A stretch of DNA of 64,000 nt from Holothuria scabra (lineage: Eukaryota > Echinodermata > Holothuroidea > Aspidochirotida > Holothuriidae), in contig CM074194.1 in NCBI GenBank assembly GCA_037179385.1, positions 434,001 to 498,000 of the forward strand. The letters run 5' to 3'. Below the pieces are notes generated by a model. The model worked only from the letters and a program-made list of their open reading frames with translations, was not told where the DNA came from and ran no database searches. Positions 20,926 to 32,545 of the stretch are shown here, piece after piece. The position numbers and the translations under genes are program-made. The stretch's first letter is position 1. Each line of letters opens with the position of its first letter.

Positions 20926-21480
20926 GGTCTGGGGAACGTGAAGTTAGTCAGTCAGGTGTTGTCCTTTAGTGCATGTAGCTTCCTTGTTGTAGGGAGGATG
21001 ACTTTTATCGGGAAAATTGTTTGGTTTCGCCAGAGAGAGAGAGACAGAGTCGGGTAACTGTAGAAAAAGCACTTTAAGATTCAGTTCAGGTCTCCGAAGA
21101 GAGCGCCGGGACGTGCTGCCATTCGGTCTCTTAGCGCTGAGGGACTTCCATGGTTTTTGTTTGGTTGTGTGTAAATGGTGCACATACTGTTTACACAGCA
21201 AGTGAACCCCGAGGCCCTTGGGGTTGTGGCCCTTCGGGACAGTTAATGGTGGTTTGGTCTGATGTTCTTGATGTTGCGGTTTTTTTGTTGGGTGATGGTG
21301 GTTTGGTCTGGAGTTGTCTTTCTCTTCGGGTGTCTGTGTCTGCTCGGGAGCGGTGTTAGTGGTTTTTGTATCGTTTGCGAGGGTGTTCTTTGTGTTCAGA
21401 TTATAGACTGTTGGTCATATGTTACTCTTCAATCTGGTCTTGTCGTGTCCGTTTTTAGCACGTAAAAGACTTAAGCTTTT
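20926..21480 (+). other. G/T-rich, strand-asymmetric stretch
   Basis: From about 21100 to 21445 the plus strand is strongly G+T rich. TGGTGGTTTGGTCTG is repeated at 21247 and 21297. The compact segment CCCGAGGCCCTTGGGGTTGT at 21208 is palindromic in part. Short overlapping ORFs are a by-product of the few stops in such text. It might be the 5' leader of a retroelement or a transcribed R-loop-prone region, but nothing proves this. Confidence 0.4.
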
Positions 21481-23967
21481 TTATATTTTTTTCTGTAACA
21501 TCAACACAAGACTTGTTCGATGTGATAAACCATGAACATATCCACACAAAATCTTGTTGCAAATTTTGAGAGAAAAATTTTCGGCCGAATCAAGAAAACT
21601 GTGACTAAGCTAACCCAGGAAAAAAAAGAAACGACTGACAAAAGTAATCCCGAAAATAATCCAAATACCGCAATCAGCATACTGATTGTGTTAATGAATA
21701 GATTAAAAATAATCCCTCATTTTGTAATCCCACTGAATGTCACACGCAACAGTGACGTCATATCGCTAAAAGGAACGTTATGCCGAAAGATTTTTCTATT
21801 TCGATTATACGTACCTAACTTTGTGTTTGTATATACCACGTTCGATCGTTTATCGTGTTGGAGGGAATTAAGATTACTTCCCATATGACAGGAAACGTTT
21901 AACTGTCGACCTTCCGTGCTTCTTCCATACACCTTGAAGCGATACGAAAAAATATTGTTTTATTATTTCAAGTTTTTTATATTGAATTTCAGTCAATGAC
22001 GGTCGGAAATCTGGTAAATTGGCTGTCTTGTCGATTTGACAGACGTTTGTATACAAAATATGTCACTGACGGGACTATACGGGGAATTAAGGTGACGAAT
22101 TATGACTGTTTTTCAAAAGTCAAGCAGTCGTCGACATAACTTTTCGTCAGTTTTCGGTCAGACATGATAGCACAGTTACGGTTTATTGATCGGAAACAAT
22201 AATTTCTAAGGGTTGTGACGGAACTGCTATACTGGCTGGAAGCAATTTAGCATGCATCACCGATACCATGTTTTGACGAGGGACAGATAGGCTCTGTTTA
22301 CACTTGTTTGGGTAAACTACGACCTCGCGGTATAAGACAAGTTTTACATCAGTGGAAAACAGGAAAACGTTCGGGAAGATGTATGGGAGAAATCTCATTG
22401 TTGCTCACTTATATATAGAAGTAAATGAAAAGAAACTAGTTAGTGGTCGACGTCCGGAGAAAGTGGGCCAACTAACTTGGAGAAGTCGATCACAACTAGC
22501 ATTTGCTATCTTTGTTGTTATCTGACAAAACAAAGCATGGGGGTACAGACGCTCTGCTACTCAATGTGATCTATGTGGCTTTTCGACAGCTACCGTATGA
22601 CAATTCGCCTACCTAGTATATATTTAATTCAATTAGACACCAGATGCTCAAATCAGAGTTTTAAAAGTTGTTTGTTCCTTTTTAATGTATGCAAAGAAAG
22701 CGAAACTTACTTGCAAGCCAGATGCAAAGAAGAGAGCGTGTTCGATATAGGGTCAGGAGGAAGATTTGGGACAAAGTAAATCCATGGGAGAAATAAGTGA
22801 GTGGAGAAACATGGGCATGTTAAACAAAAGTCAAGGCAATAAAATCGTAAGAAAGTTCTTTACCTCAAAGAAACATGTTTTGGAGTATTTAAAACTTACT
22901 GAACGGAATATAACAAATTAGTCCTGGCATTAACACGTCGAAAACCACCACCCCTTTAAAGATTTTGAACCAAAGGGAAAATTAAGGACTTCCGGAAATC
23001 GGTATAAATCATTACGCACTGACTTCGCCTCCTTCCAGATATCGACTGAAAATAAATACTTTCTTTCCTTAGAAATTGACAAATAATCATAATCAATTCT
23101 TGAAAAGTTTACCACATTCATCATCTAGGCCGATCGTGAATTTATTCTTTTAAAGCCATCAAATGTATTCTCCCAGTATAGTTGTTCTACGGCAGTCTCA
23201 CTAACCAACGAAACTAGAATTATTCGATTGAATTAATTGGTCACAAAATGAACCGTGAATATGACCGACTGGTGAGTACATCAAAACATTCTTTCGTTTC
23301 CCTTTACTTATAAGAAGAAATGCTCTTCATTTGAACTAACATTTCTGGTTCTAAAAATTTCATAGAACATTTTTTTTCATTTGACATTTAATGGACAGGA
23401 GACTACTGAGTTGGAAAGATTCGAAGGAATGTTTCGGGCTCACAGCTGGGGTATGATTTACTAATGAAATTCTTCGAAGAGTCACAAATCTATGTGTCAG
23501 GCAGGTTTTAATTGGACGGAAACATCAGAAACTATACCCATTTTCCAGAAAGATTTCGCCCGGCTTTTGCATGCAGGATTACAGCTAATATTCAGTGCTA
23601 TGACAATGTTGAAGTATAATTAAATGCATTCGAGATAAACATCTGCCAGATGCAAGACAGTGCTTAGAACAAAGAAGATTAACAGATTAAGGTCATACTC
23701 ACGCACCAATATGAGTAAAAATGTATTATTTGATTTACCGGTAGCATTGGTAGCTCATTGGACGTAGGCGAGGAATTCCAAAAGATTCCCCACAATTAAT
23801 TTAACGAGATCTCAACAAATGCGCAGTAAAAACAGTTTTCCACCCTGGCCTTACCCTAACAATTTTCAGCTTGCGACTGTTTTTCCGAACCTTGTTATTT
23901 ACAATATCTTACAAAAAATTAACTAAACAATTACCACCTATATTCTGGTGCCTAAATTTGTAAGTTA
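21481..23967. other. Unassigned non-coding stretch
   Basis: 2.5 kb with no recognised repeat. The longest ORF is 118 codons (21532-21888) with ordinary, lysine- and asparagine-rich content and no known domain. A CRE palindrome is at 21753-21760. Confidence 0.4.
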
Positions 23968-24212
23968 TTTAGATGGAATTCTACTCCCCAGTTTCTAACC
24001 AACTGGTTCAAGTCGAGCCGGTCACGGCCTTTTGTCCAGTTGTGGCTCATTGGCTTGTTCTCCCTACTCTATTACTTATGCTGAGCACCAAGCACAATGG
24101 CAGTTGGTTCTTTCATTTAAAGTCTTCGGTATGACCCGGCCAGGACTTGAACTCCCAACCCCCCGACCGCAAATCTAATGCTCTAACCACTTGACCATGC
24201 AGTCGGTGCCTA
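23968..24212 (-). mobile_element. SINE-1, near full-length copy with tRNA-like head
   Basis: Read on the minus strand, a tRNA-like head has an A box TGGTCAAGTGGTTAGAG (24181-24197) and a B box GGTTGGGAGTTCAAGTCC (24143-24160), as needed for RNA polymerase III. A body follows with GCTTGGTGCTCAGCATAAGT, GAGCCACAACTGGAC, GGCCGTGACCGGCTCGACTT and GGTTAGAAACTGG. The tail runs into AGATGG... near 23970. The same body recurs in at least five other places. Mobilisation would depend on a LINE not seen here. Confidence 0.9.
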
Positions 24213-24811
24213 AATTTATGCAGTGTGTATACGTTGCCTACATACGTGCCGACCCGTATTTGATAGTTCTCTATACAGACGAATACGGGCAGCAAGTGTA
24301 GCTGGCCATAAGTCGGTCCATCAGCCTCAACTCTTTTTAATTCCATTGATAACATGCAATTATGAACTCATGCATTCAGGGAGTTTAGAGCAATATTAAA
24401 TGCACAACATTCATGATACATGTTAAAAAATTAAGATTAAAGCTGATTGAACCCAATATGACGGACCAAATCATCACTTGACTGTTCTTGTTTTTCTACA
24501 GAGGTTTTTTCATGTGAAGTTAAAGCTTTTCCGTTTAGCAAACGGACCGTCATTTCTTATGTAATATTGTGTTTAGTATGGATATGCACGCACGACTGTT
24601 GCCTATACTGTTACAATATATGTCCCTAGAGAATCTACTCTATATAGGAACCCTGGTTACAATACAACAAGAAGCCGTCAACGCAAAGTGTCAGTACAAC
24701 TTAGACGAATACGAACAGTTAGTGAAAACGGCCATTGTTGAGGTCCATCAGCCAGGCGCGGCGGAACGGAAAAAATACTTGAGGAGGAAGGGGGCTGAGT
24801 GCCAGCAGGAC
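24213..24811. other. Unassigned stretch with 96-codon ORF
   Basis: The ORF at 24569-24859 starts MFSMDMHARLLPILLQYMS and has a fairly protein-like composition, but its end lies in the hAT-2-like repeat. I do not recognise it and consider it most likely fortuitous or transposon-derived. Confidence 0.35.
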
Positions 24812-24905
24812 TATCTAAGAGGAGCGCCACCATCGGTTGGCGCGAAGAAAATTTTTTGACTTTACAGACCCCCCAGGTGGCCGGAAACGGCACTTCCGGT
24901 GTGTT
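24812..24905 (+). mobile_element. hAT-2-like fragment
   Basis: GACTATCTAAGAGGAGCGCC, ACCATCGGTTGGCGCG, AAGAAAATTTTTT and GTGGCCGGAAACGGCACTTC match the interior of hAT-2 at 37090-37403 (minus strand) almost phrase by phrase. The termini were not located. Confidence 0.7.
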
Positions 24906-25231
24906 CTATGTTGCATGTATCCAGCCTTAAAATATGGGTATCATGTTTGCAATTTCTCAACTAAAAAGAAAAAAATCAGCCTATGCAAAATGGTAATACA
25001 TATCAGATAAATTGAGAAGATTCAAGAACAATAATTAATTATGCATCCTCTTTCCTTCACTCTGTTTGCCGTGTTATTCACTTTCTGCACCCCTTGTTAC
25101 ATTTGTCCACTCATACATGTCAATTGCTCAATTATATTTCCACTAGATCATACCATTTGTCCCCAAACCCCCCCCCCCTCCCGTGGTTCCTCCCAAGGAT
25201 ACCACCAACCTAATCTATACCGATCTCAAAT
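24906..25231. other. Unassigned non-coding stretch
   Basis: Nothing recognised apart from a C-rich run near 25167-25180. Confidence 0.35.
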
Positions 25232-25752
25232 CCAGTGGCGGAGCTGGGGATTTCAGTCAGAGGGGGAGAAAATGATTTGCAGGGGCTCTTCGAAGGAGTA
25301 AATACCCTGAACCTCAGCACAAGCGGGGCCACAGCTTTTCAGACTTCCCATTTGATTTTCCGAACCTGGTAGAAGACTACTTTGCACATTTCTCCTCCGC
25401 AAGTTTTTTTATTAAAACATGTTTAAATTGTCTCTCCGTGGGTCTTCACAGAAGAAAATTCCGGGGGGTAAAAAATTCTTTTAGGAAAAATTGCTATAAG
25501 GGGGAAAGCTCCGCGCTACCATGAGTTGGCGCGGAGCGCAAGAAAATTTTATCCCACAATGTCTCCCAGATCGCTGGAAATGTCATTTCTAAAGCCTGTT
25601 TACCACACATAAATAGGGAAAACACTAAGTGAACTATTAAGAAATGTTGATGTTAATTTTTCTTCGTCTTTTTCTTTATGTTTTTTTCCTTTTTTCAGGT
25701 TTTTTTATTTTCCAGGGGAGGGCAAGTGCCCCTACCCTACGGACGCCCATGT
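25232..25752 (+). mobile_element. hAT-like composite with hAT-2-like core
   Basis: The left end CAGTGGCGGAGCTGGGGATT (25233) is of the Rep-E/hAT type. The core at 25505-25590 (AAGCTCCGCGC, GAGTTGGCGCGGAGCGCAAG, AAAATTTTATCC, GGAAATGTCATTTC) matches the hAT-2 interior. The right part GGGCAAGTGCCCCTACCCTA, then CGGACGCCCATG, has the look of another hAT-type end. The two ends do not match as one inverted pair, so at least two elements are mixed. Confidence 0.5.
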
Positions 25753-26739
25753 TTCTATCCCTCTCTTTCACATTCTAGTATAAAGGCGTCATTTTATTTT
25801 GTGTGTTATTGTCAGGTCTCGATTTAAGATTCTAATGTTATAATGGGCTACTTTGTGAAGATAAAGATTAAACCCGTTAGAGCCTAATAGCAAGCAAATC
25901 TTACACGGGAAAAAGTTATGGAAATTAATCACCGTAAGGTGTACATTTCTGGTATCTGGAAATCAACCGCGACCGCTCTGAAATAGCCATTTATTAAGTA
26001 CATTGCAAGAAATATCCAAGACAAAAGGTCTGCTTGGCTCTCTAGATACCGAATTCATAGGCCTTCTATATAAAAGTAGCCTAAACCTAGGCTTATTAGA
26101 TGCAATTTTCTGGCTTCAAGTTGAGTCGTCACGTAAGTACAGAAATAAGCATTTTCATGGGATTATCGTGCAATGTCAGAAAACACCAAACAATTGCCAT
26201 TTATCATGGGAATGGTCACTTGAAGTAAAGCAAAATGGAAACTGCTCATTAAAATTCTTAAACCATTACCACTATGATGACGGTTTAATTTTATTTTAAC
26301 CTGAATGTTCTCTTCAAATGATTTTTAAAAATGTTGTGGAAGCTATTTTAGTACCTTTATAAACTCTTTTTATTGTCTATGTTGACAAATATCCCCAACA
26401 ACAAGAGGTCTATTTGCGCTTCAATTATTGTTGCGCCCTTTGCAACATCTTTTATTGACAGGGAGGGTTAATTTAATGTCATTCTGTGTATTTTGTTAGC
26501 TTATAAATCAGGCTTGGTGTGGAAGCAATGAACTTAGCACAGCGACAGCATTCGTTAGTGCGTATAAAGCATGAAAATACGTCTCGGCAAAAACCTATCC
26601 CTATATCACAGAAAATGACCCTTTTCATCAGAATAAAAGTGCAGATAGTACAGTTACTGATGGCTGTTTGGGCACTTTGTTATCTGGGCCTTTAAACAAT
26701 GCTATTAAATTATGTCTTTTGCCAAAAATGGTGCAAGAG
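25753..26739. other. Unassigned non-coding stretch
   Basis: About 1 kb. The 98-codon ORF at 26003-26299 has no recognisable motif. Confidence 0.35.
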
Positions 26740-26830
26740 TTAAGTATGTTAAAAACCTAAAAAGGGCGCCGGCAGACGATTTTAGTCCGTCAGGGGGCGA
26801 CCGCCCTGACCATATGGCAGCTCAAATCCC
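26740..26830 (+). repeat. Rep-E, copy 3
   Basis: GTTAAAAACCTAAAAAGGGC, GCCGGCAG, then CCGTCAGGGGGCGACCGCCC and TGACCATATGG match 1475-1557 and 11089-11163. CAGGGGGCGACCGCCCTG is a short hairpin. Confidence 0.65.
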
Positions 26831-27129
26831 AAACGTACTATAGACTTGTGTACTAACGGTAGTAGAATATGTTGTTCAACCTCGTGAAAAACGATCAGTA
26901 AAACTTAACAAGATTACGCAATAAAAGACCATACTGCTTCCACTTTTCGAGGACCTCAGAGTTTGGGTTGGGGGATGATAAAGAGGCTTTAGCGTGTCCA
27001 GTATCTTTTTCATCGACAACATTCCCCTAAAATTATTAGTAGGCCTTTATTGTGCATTAAACTGATGGAGAATATGTTCACCACCCACTTCAATATTCTC
27101 CCGCCGTCGCCGGTCACAACTTCTTGAAG
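26831..27129. other. Unassigned spacer
   Basis: No feature recognised. Confidence 0.3.
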
Positions 27130-27247
27130 CGCACCTTACAAATATTGGGGGGGGGGGGGGCTAAACATGCCTTTAGCCCCTCCACTTTTTTCATTGAGGG
27201 GATAAGCCCCCAAGCCCCCCCCCCTCCTCCCCGTTCCGCCGCCACTG
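27130..27247 (-). mobile_element. hAT-like terminus with G/C tracts
   Basis: On the minus strand it begins CAGTGGCGGCGGAACGGGGA at 27247, followed by a G-rich run and GGGCTTATCCCCTC. On the plus strand a 14-G tract occupies 27147-27160. The G tracts bracket an interior with inverted GGGG/CCCC words. The other end is not defined. Confidence 0.55.
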
Positions 27248-28589
27248 CCATCAGCCGTATATCTTATACTTTTGTTGTCTACATGCAATTCTAAACCTTC
27301 ATATTCAGGAAAATTGAGGGAATGAAGAGATAGTTTTAGTGTGCAACCATTCTTGACAACGTTAAAAAAAATCCGGAAAGATATAAAACTGAAAGACCTC
27401 AGTAATGGCGAACTAAATCAGTCCATCACTTAACTGTTTGGATTCGTTTATAGAAAAAAGAAATATGTGATACGAGAAATTATTACAGGATATTTCTTTC
27501 ACATCGACCTCCTTAAAGCATTAGTTGTACATAGCCCACTCACACCGAAATAACCCTACATACCGCCATGCTATGATAAAAATTTACTCCAAAGGGAGTT
27601 GCTGTATTCTTTATTTGTCCATTAATTTTGAGGTCAAAGTTTCGAATTGGGAACTATCAGTTCTGGAAATCTGGAATGGAGAATCATGTTTTAATTATGC
27701 CTTTTTCATGTCACATCATTATCAGAGTCCAGACAATGTTAACAGCTTGCTTGACGTAATCATTAGTGACGTCACTGCTTCAAGCATGCATGTCACCTGT
27801 CTTATTTCATGCCGTAACATCTGCTTTCTTTGAATTCATTGTTAACAAACCTACACATTTAATCCATGTTTACACTAAATTTACTTAGGCCATTTATAGT
27901 GATTTAAATCTGTTTATCAACTCTGACAAACAGATGAAATATCCCCATTTTGTTTAGTTTTGCCCCTCTTAATCTTAAAGTAAAGAAAAATTTGCTTTTA
28001 AAACCTGACAACGTTTTCATTAAGCAAAGAGGTCCTATATATACACTTAACACGTTTACTGGAGTAAAACTTCACATTGAAGATGCAAGAATGGTTATCG
28101 AGAAAATATGAGTAGGCTACACCCACTTACAAATGAAATTTGATAAGCTGTCGTAGGTTTGTTTACTATAATGAGACCGTCATCATTTACAATTCGAAGA
28201 AATGGGTTGATTGGTCTTTCAGTCTCATGATTCCCAGCTGCCCTAATCCATGGAGCTTATACAGATATATCTTTGCTATCAGAAGCTACCTGGAATGTTG
28301 TAAAATCATCTAGTACCGATGCGATTGACGCAAATGAACGAAACATTTTATCTCATAACTTATCATTCCCAATACTTTTACTAGACAGCACTTAGTTGAG
28401 TGATAAGTTAAAGTGAATTATTACCGCTTGTATAGGCCCATACACGAGACATATTATGTATAGCCTAGAATCAAATGGATTTCTCAAAGGAAAACGAATA
28501 GAAGGGAGATATTACAAGGGATTTTTTATTTATTTATTTGTTGCCACATACCAGGAAATAGACAATCCCATTTTGAAATAGGCCTATCA
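27248..28589. other. Unassigned non-coding stretch
   Basis: 1.3 kb. The ORF at 27525-27833 (102 codons) is not recognisable. TGACGTCA is at 27767-27774. No repeat partner was found. Confidence 0.35.
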
Positions 28590-29130
28590 GCTGATATACA
28601 CAACTGAAAAAGAGGCCGTGGGCCGCTTAGCCCCCGGGCGGACGAATTTTTTCGTCCAGCTCATCGCTATGAAAAAGAGGGGCGGCAGCCTTTAAGGCCC
28701 AATTTTCTCATTCCAAACAGTACCAATTCTCCCAACCTTCTGAATTAAGCCCCTCCCACAATTGTCTGAAATTCACCCTCATCCAGACACAATCTCATTT
28801 TGTTGCTTCAGGGTGAATATAGAAAGCTCAATGTGTATAATCAACACACTATCAGAACAGTTTGTGTTGTGTAATATAAGTTTTGATACTCTGCATTGTT
28901 TGAATTAGCAGTCAATCAAAAAGCTGAACCAATTGTGAGTTTCTGTTACCCTATACTAGAAGTATAGATTGGGGTGAGAGGATTGTCCCTTTAAGGGGGC
29001 TGCAGCCACAGAGGCGCTCCGCAGGCTATGGGCGACTCGACTTCAACCAATTGGTTAGAAACTGGGCCTTAAAAATTCCATCAAACTAACCTACTAAACC
29101 TCTTTGTGCCATTGTTAACCTAAAATATTA
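28590..29130 (+). mobile_element. SINE-1 copy split by a nested insertion
   Basis: SINE-1 body text (ACTGAAAAAGAGGCCGTG) stops at about 28622 and resumes at about 29035 with GACTCGACTTCAACCAATTG, GTTAGAAACTGGGCC and the A/C-rich tail. In intact copies these two phrases are adjacent. The 410 extra bases hold a second element (CGTCCAGCTCATCGCT...GGCTGCAGCCACAGAGGCGC) that in turn hosts a TTAA-1 MITE. Confidence 0.7.
28692..28994 (+). mobile_element. TTAA-1 MITE, innermost of a nest
   Basis: TTAA bounds both sides (28692 and 28991). Landmarks are ACAGTACCAATTCTCCCAAC, TTAAGCCCCTCCCACAATTG, CATCCAGACACAATCTC, TTGCTTCAGGGTGA, TGATACTCTGCATTGTTTGA and GATTGGGGTGAGAGGATTG. The host sequence on either side is contiguous in the related block at 5590-5650, which supports insertion into that block. 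Confidence 0.85.
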
Positions 29131-29577
29131 ACCTTTGATGAAAGAATCTTCCGAATAGCAGTAAAAAAGAACTTTCCTTGAGTTATATCGTGTTTCGGCA
29201 GAACAACGTCTACACGGACAACTTATAGGGATTCACAATTAAGTTGTCTGAATCTCCCGTTTAACAGTTTAAAGTAAATGCACGTGTGAAGTATGTCGCG
29301 CTTAGCGCGCGAAAATTCCTGTAGTTTGGGAACAAAATGTTCATTGGCTAACCTACTAACCTAATTACAACAAAAGAGTGAATCGTCTACAAATGTTTTT
29401 CTTCAATTATTGGGGTAAGTTTGATATGATGTCCCCTTCAAAAATATTGTGGGGGGGGGGGGGACATGTCCCCCCTTCGCCCTCCCTTTCTTATGATCGT
29501 CTCCCATGATTAATGTTGTTACACAATTCAATCTTAATGTTGTGTGTATACTACATCCTTCTTCCCTCAAGTCAGTG
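29131..29577. other. Unassigned stretch with GCGCGC and G-tract debris
   Basis: At 29297-29325 the text CGCGCTTAGCGCGCGAAAAT is like GCGCAGCGCGCGGAAATTTT at 41095. A 13-G tract (29451-29463) is followed by ACATGTCCCCC, a transposon-end style seen elsewhere in this window. The elements cannot be delimited. Confidence 0.4.
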
Positions 29578-29690
29578 AGTCACAACTGGAAAAAGGGCCG
29601 TGCTCGGCTTGACTTAAACCAATTGTTCAGAAACTGGGCGGTAAATCCGCATCGAACTAACTGACCTTACAAACCTGTAAGTGCCAATTT
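29578..29690 (+). mobile_element. SINE-1, 3' fragment
   Basis: CACAACTGGAAAAAGGGCCG, CTCGGCTTGACTTAAACCAA and GAAACTGGGCGGTAAATCC match the SINE-1 body and the start of its tail. The tRNA-like head is missing. Confidence 0.8.
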
Positions 29691-30349
29691 TGACCCAAAG
29701 AATATTACCTTCCTTGTTTTAGTAGCAACCATGACGTTATTATGTGTTATGTTTCTCCACGTGGACCCATAAAACAAATCAAAATTCAAAATTCACCAAG
29801 TTTTTTGCTTGAAAGTTTATGATTCTATCTAAACTTGCAAACGAGTGAAAGTAAAAGGTCAATCCTCTGCTGTAATACGTCAGTGTTACGTCACTGATAA
29901 CTTGGATAATATTCAAAAGGCACGGAAGATCGAGTCGGTTTTGAGATTTTATCAGTGTTTAAGACAATAAAGATTTTGATGAATATATTTTGGCCTTCAA
30001 TTCCTCTCTGATTATGACCAGAATTAAGCCAAAAATTCCCTGATTTTTTAACCTGTTAATTTGAGTCAGTAATTGACATTTTGTTGGTAACATTTATGGC
30101 ATACTGTAAAGCGTTTCGTTTCCTGGTAAAATCTCCCAACTTTCAATAATAAATTATATTTGTCTTTCTTCTGCTAAAAGAGCTGCTCCCGTAAGAGGAG
30201 TCGAAGCCGCGTAGTAGCTAGTTGCTGACGAAATCAAATTAACTTTGCGGGAGTGCATGAAGTCGACTAAACAAATTACATACACTACTAGCCCTTGTTT
30301 CCTGCTCCGGCTGATCAGGACCTACCATGATGCATGTACAAGGCCTTTC
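29691..30349. other. Unassigned non-coding stretch
   Basis: No recognised repeat or gene. A loose hairpin (GCTGCTCCCGTAAGAGGAGT) lies near 30182. Confidence 0.3.
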
Positions 30350-30435
30350 TGTGTAATCTCACAACTCGAAAGTGCAAACTGTGAAGTATGAGCTACTCTG
30401 CATTTTTAATTTGATGTCAATCAAAGACATAGGCG
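30350..30435 (+). mobile_element. TTAA-1 internal fragment
   Basis: GTGTAATCTCACAACTCG, GTATGAGCTACTCTGCATTT and TTGATGTCAATCAAAGA correspond to the inner third of TTAA-1. Both ends are missing. A 93-codon ORF through it (30372-30653) is not considered real. Confidence 0.6.
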
Positions 30436-30714
30436 TACGGGAAGGCATATCACAGGAAACGGAGGGTGTTTTTCAAGAAAATTTTGCAAATTGCCCGGAT
30501 AAACTTGCATTTTCTACTCCATATATTCAACAGTATGCGTTGTGCGACCATACAGATACACGCATTTTGAAGTTGTTGGCAAACGCCGTTGCCCGCCGTG
30601 TCCACTGCACTGCCCGTTGCCATGAGAATACTAGTTTCAATGCCCTGAAATAAGCAGTTTCCGTGTTCTGTGAGGACTGCAGCCCCGGAGACGCTTATGA
30701 TTAAAGAGCTATGC
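30436..30714. other. Unassigned spacer
   Basis: No feature recognised. Confidence 0.3.
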
Positions 30715-31173
30715 GAATAAGCGAGTTCGGTAATTTGATTTTGTGGCTACGCACAAACGCACATCCTCCGCATCGTCGGAATATACAAACCAATCACCTA
30801 ATCACATCATGCAGGTGTTCCAAAATTTGAGATTACATGGAAATTTATTGAGGTTATTCACTCTTAATCCAACCATAACATAAGGAGGAGCCATGTGTAT
30901 GGATTTGTGCTGTGGATTCGTCAAAATTGCCTTTCTGGTGTAAAAAATGCACTTTAATCTACTGTAAAATAGGGGTGAGTCCCTATTTTCATTCGGGTTG
31001 GCTTTTAAGATTTATGCTTATCGTTGTATGCACCTACTGCACGCGGAAAACAAGGGAACGTCGTACACTATTTGCTGAGCTCGGTTTCCCTATCCAGGGA
31101 GATTTTACTCTAATAACACATCCCTGGTGTACACCACGCTTTGCCCCACAATTCCTTGTGCCAACGAATAACC
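30715..31173 (+). repeat. Rep-D dispersed repeat, uninterrupted copy
   Basis: It starts GAATAAGCGAGTTCGGTAAT and ends at CCAACGAATAACC. It aligns through its length with 16982-17394 (minus) and with both parts at 8798-9867. The 101-codon ORF inside (30912-31217) has no matching conserved frame in the other copies. Confidence 0.7.
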
Positions 31174-31759
31174 AAACTTGCATATTGAGAATGTTGCTAG
31201 ACTCCGGAAAGAACTGAAGTTTCGTTGACGAATGACTGTCTAGAGGTTCATGCCCTCCATCGACCTAGTCTTGGAAAGTTTATTGACCCGGTGATTCTTA
31301 ATATCATCAGGCAATTACTTACTCATACCATTACTACAAAGGATAAATACTTTTTTGAACAAAATCGAAATCAATCATCATTCTAACTATGTAGTTATCT
31401 GTCAAATTACCTTGAAAATTGTCATTCCGTAAACACTTATAATTGAATTCTGATGAGGTCGCCACTAAATGTCATTTTTTGAAGAAATTGACAAGGTGGA
31501 AGTCATACTCAGTCAAATTAATTATCGCTAAAACATTAACGCATTGACGCGATGGCATTTTCCTGGAATTATTGACAGTAATTAAAGGTTAAATTATTTC
31601 ATGTAATATCAATTGATCGGAATAACATTCGGTAGTTTGCCCAACTTGACAAGTGATCACTGTAAGTTTGAATATATTAATAAATTGTTAACTTATCCGA
31701 AGGAAGCACAATACACAACCAGTATATTGCAATAAAGAGGGTGCGTTCTACGCCACTGA
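31174..31759. other. Unassigned non-coding stretch
   Basis: Nothing recognised. Confidence 0.3.
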
Positions 31760-31905
31760 AAAGTTTTGGTGCTCAGCATAATCAATGGAATAGGGGAAAC
31801 CGGCCAGTGGCCGGCTCGGATTAAACGAAAAGGTTGGAAACTGGGCCGTAAAACTCCATCTAACCTAACCCAACCTAACCTCTACTTGGCGTTAAAAACA
31901 TCTGC
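31760..31905 (+). mobile_element. SINE-1, 3' fragment with CCTAA tail
   Basis: TTGGTGCTCAGCATAATCAA, a shortened GGCCAGTGGCCGGCTCGG, TTGGAAACTGGGCCGTAAAA and then TCTAACCTAACCCAACCTAA. This copy shows that the SINE ends in a CCTAA-type repeat. The tRNA head is absent. Confidence 0.85.
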
Positions 31906-32049
31906 ACTTTAACCTGTCAATACGTTCGTCGGCGTATGTCTGAGGCGATAGTGCAGTGTTAATAAATTTACACATTCCATATTTTCTCTGTACAAAGAGT
32001 AACCATTACTGCCTTCCTGTCTGAAAGTTAATGTTAATGAAGTGTTACG
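31906..32049. other. Short spacer between two SINE-1 copies
   Basis: No feature recognised. Confidence 0.3.
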
Positions 32050-32265
32050 TTTTTTACAGTGTTCCATGGAGGTCCTGGCAGGTACATACCGAAGACTTTT
32101 AAAACGGAACCAACTGTCATTGTGCTTGGTGCTCAGCATAAGCATTGGAGTAGAGAAAACAAGCCAGTGAGCCACAACTGTAAAAAAGGCCGTGGCCGGC
32201 CAGACTTCAAGCAATTGGTTGGAAACTGGGCCGTAAACTCCATTTAAGTTAATCTAACCTTTACG
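32050..32265 (+). mobile_element. SINE-1, 5'-truncated within the B box
   Basis: It opens at a B-box remnant (GGAGGTCCTGGCAGGTACAT) and continues CGAAGACTTTTAAAACGGAA, TTGTGCTTGGTGCTCAGCAT, GAGCCACAACTG, GGCCGTGGCCGG and TTGGTTGGAAACTGGGCCGT. It lies in the same orientation as the fragment at 31760, 145 bases upstream. Confidence 0.85.
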
Positions 32266-32545
32266 GTGTTCCCTCTGATAAATGTATCCAGAATCCATTT
32301 TCCTCTTTAAAATTCCAACCATTGGCTTCGCAACTGGCTATAAAAGATAAAAACTTGACACAGAAGGAACAAGTAAAGAATACAATTAGTTGTGAAGTAT
32401 CTTCTCACGGTATGCTTTCAGTAAACGTCATAGTGACGTCGGTCCTCACTAGAATAACAAAGCAAATACATTCACACACTCAAAGGCAGGAAGATACACT
32501 CTTTCGTCTTGAAGAAGCTGTTTACATTTGATTTCGTATCTTAAC
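32266..32545. other. Unassigned spacer
   Basis: No feature recognised. Confidence 0.3.

Noticed and set aside
24143..24197. Genuine tRNA gene on the minus strand
   Set aside because: The A and B boxes are good, but the acceptor and anticodon stems do not pair convincingly and the sequence runs into the SINE-1 body found elsewhere.
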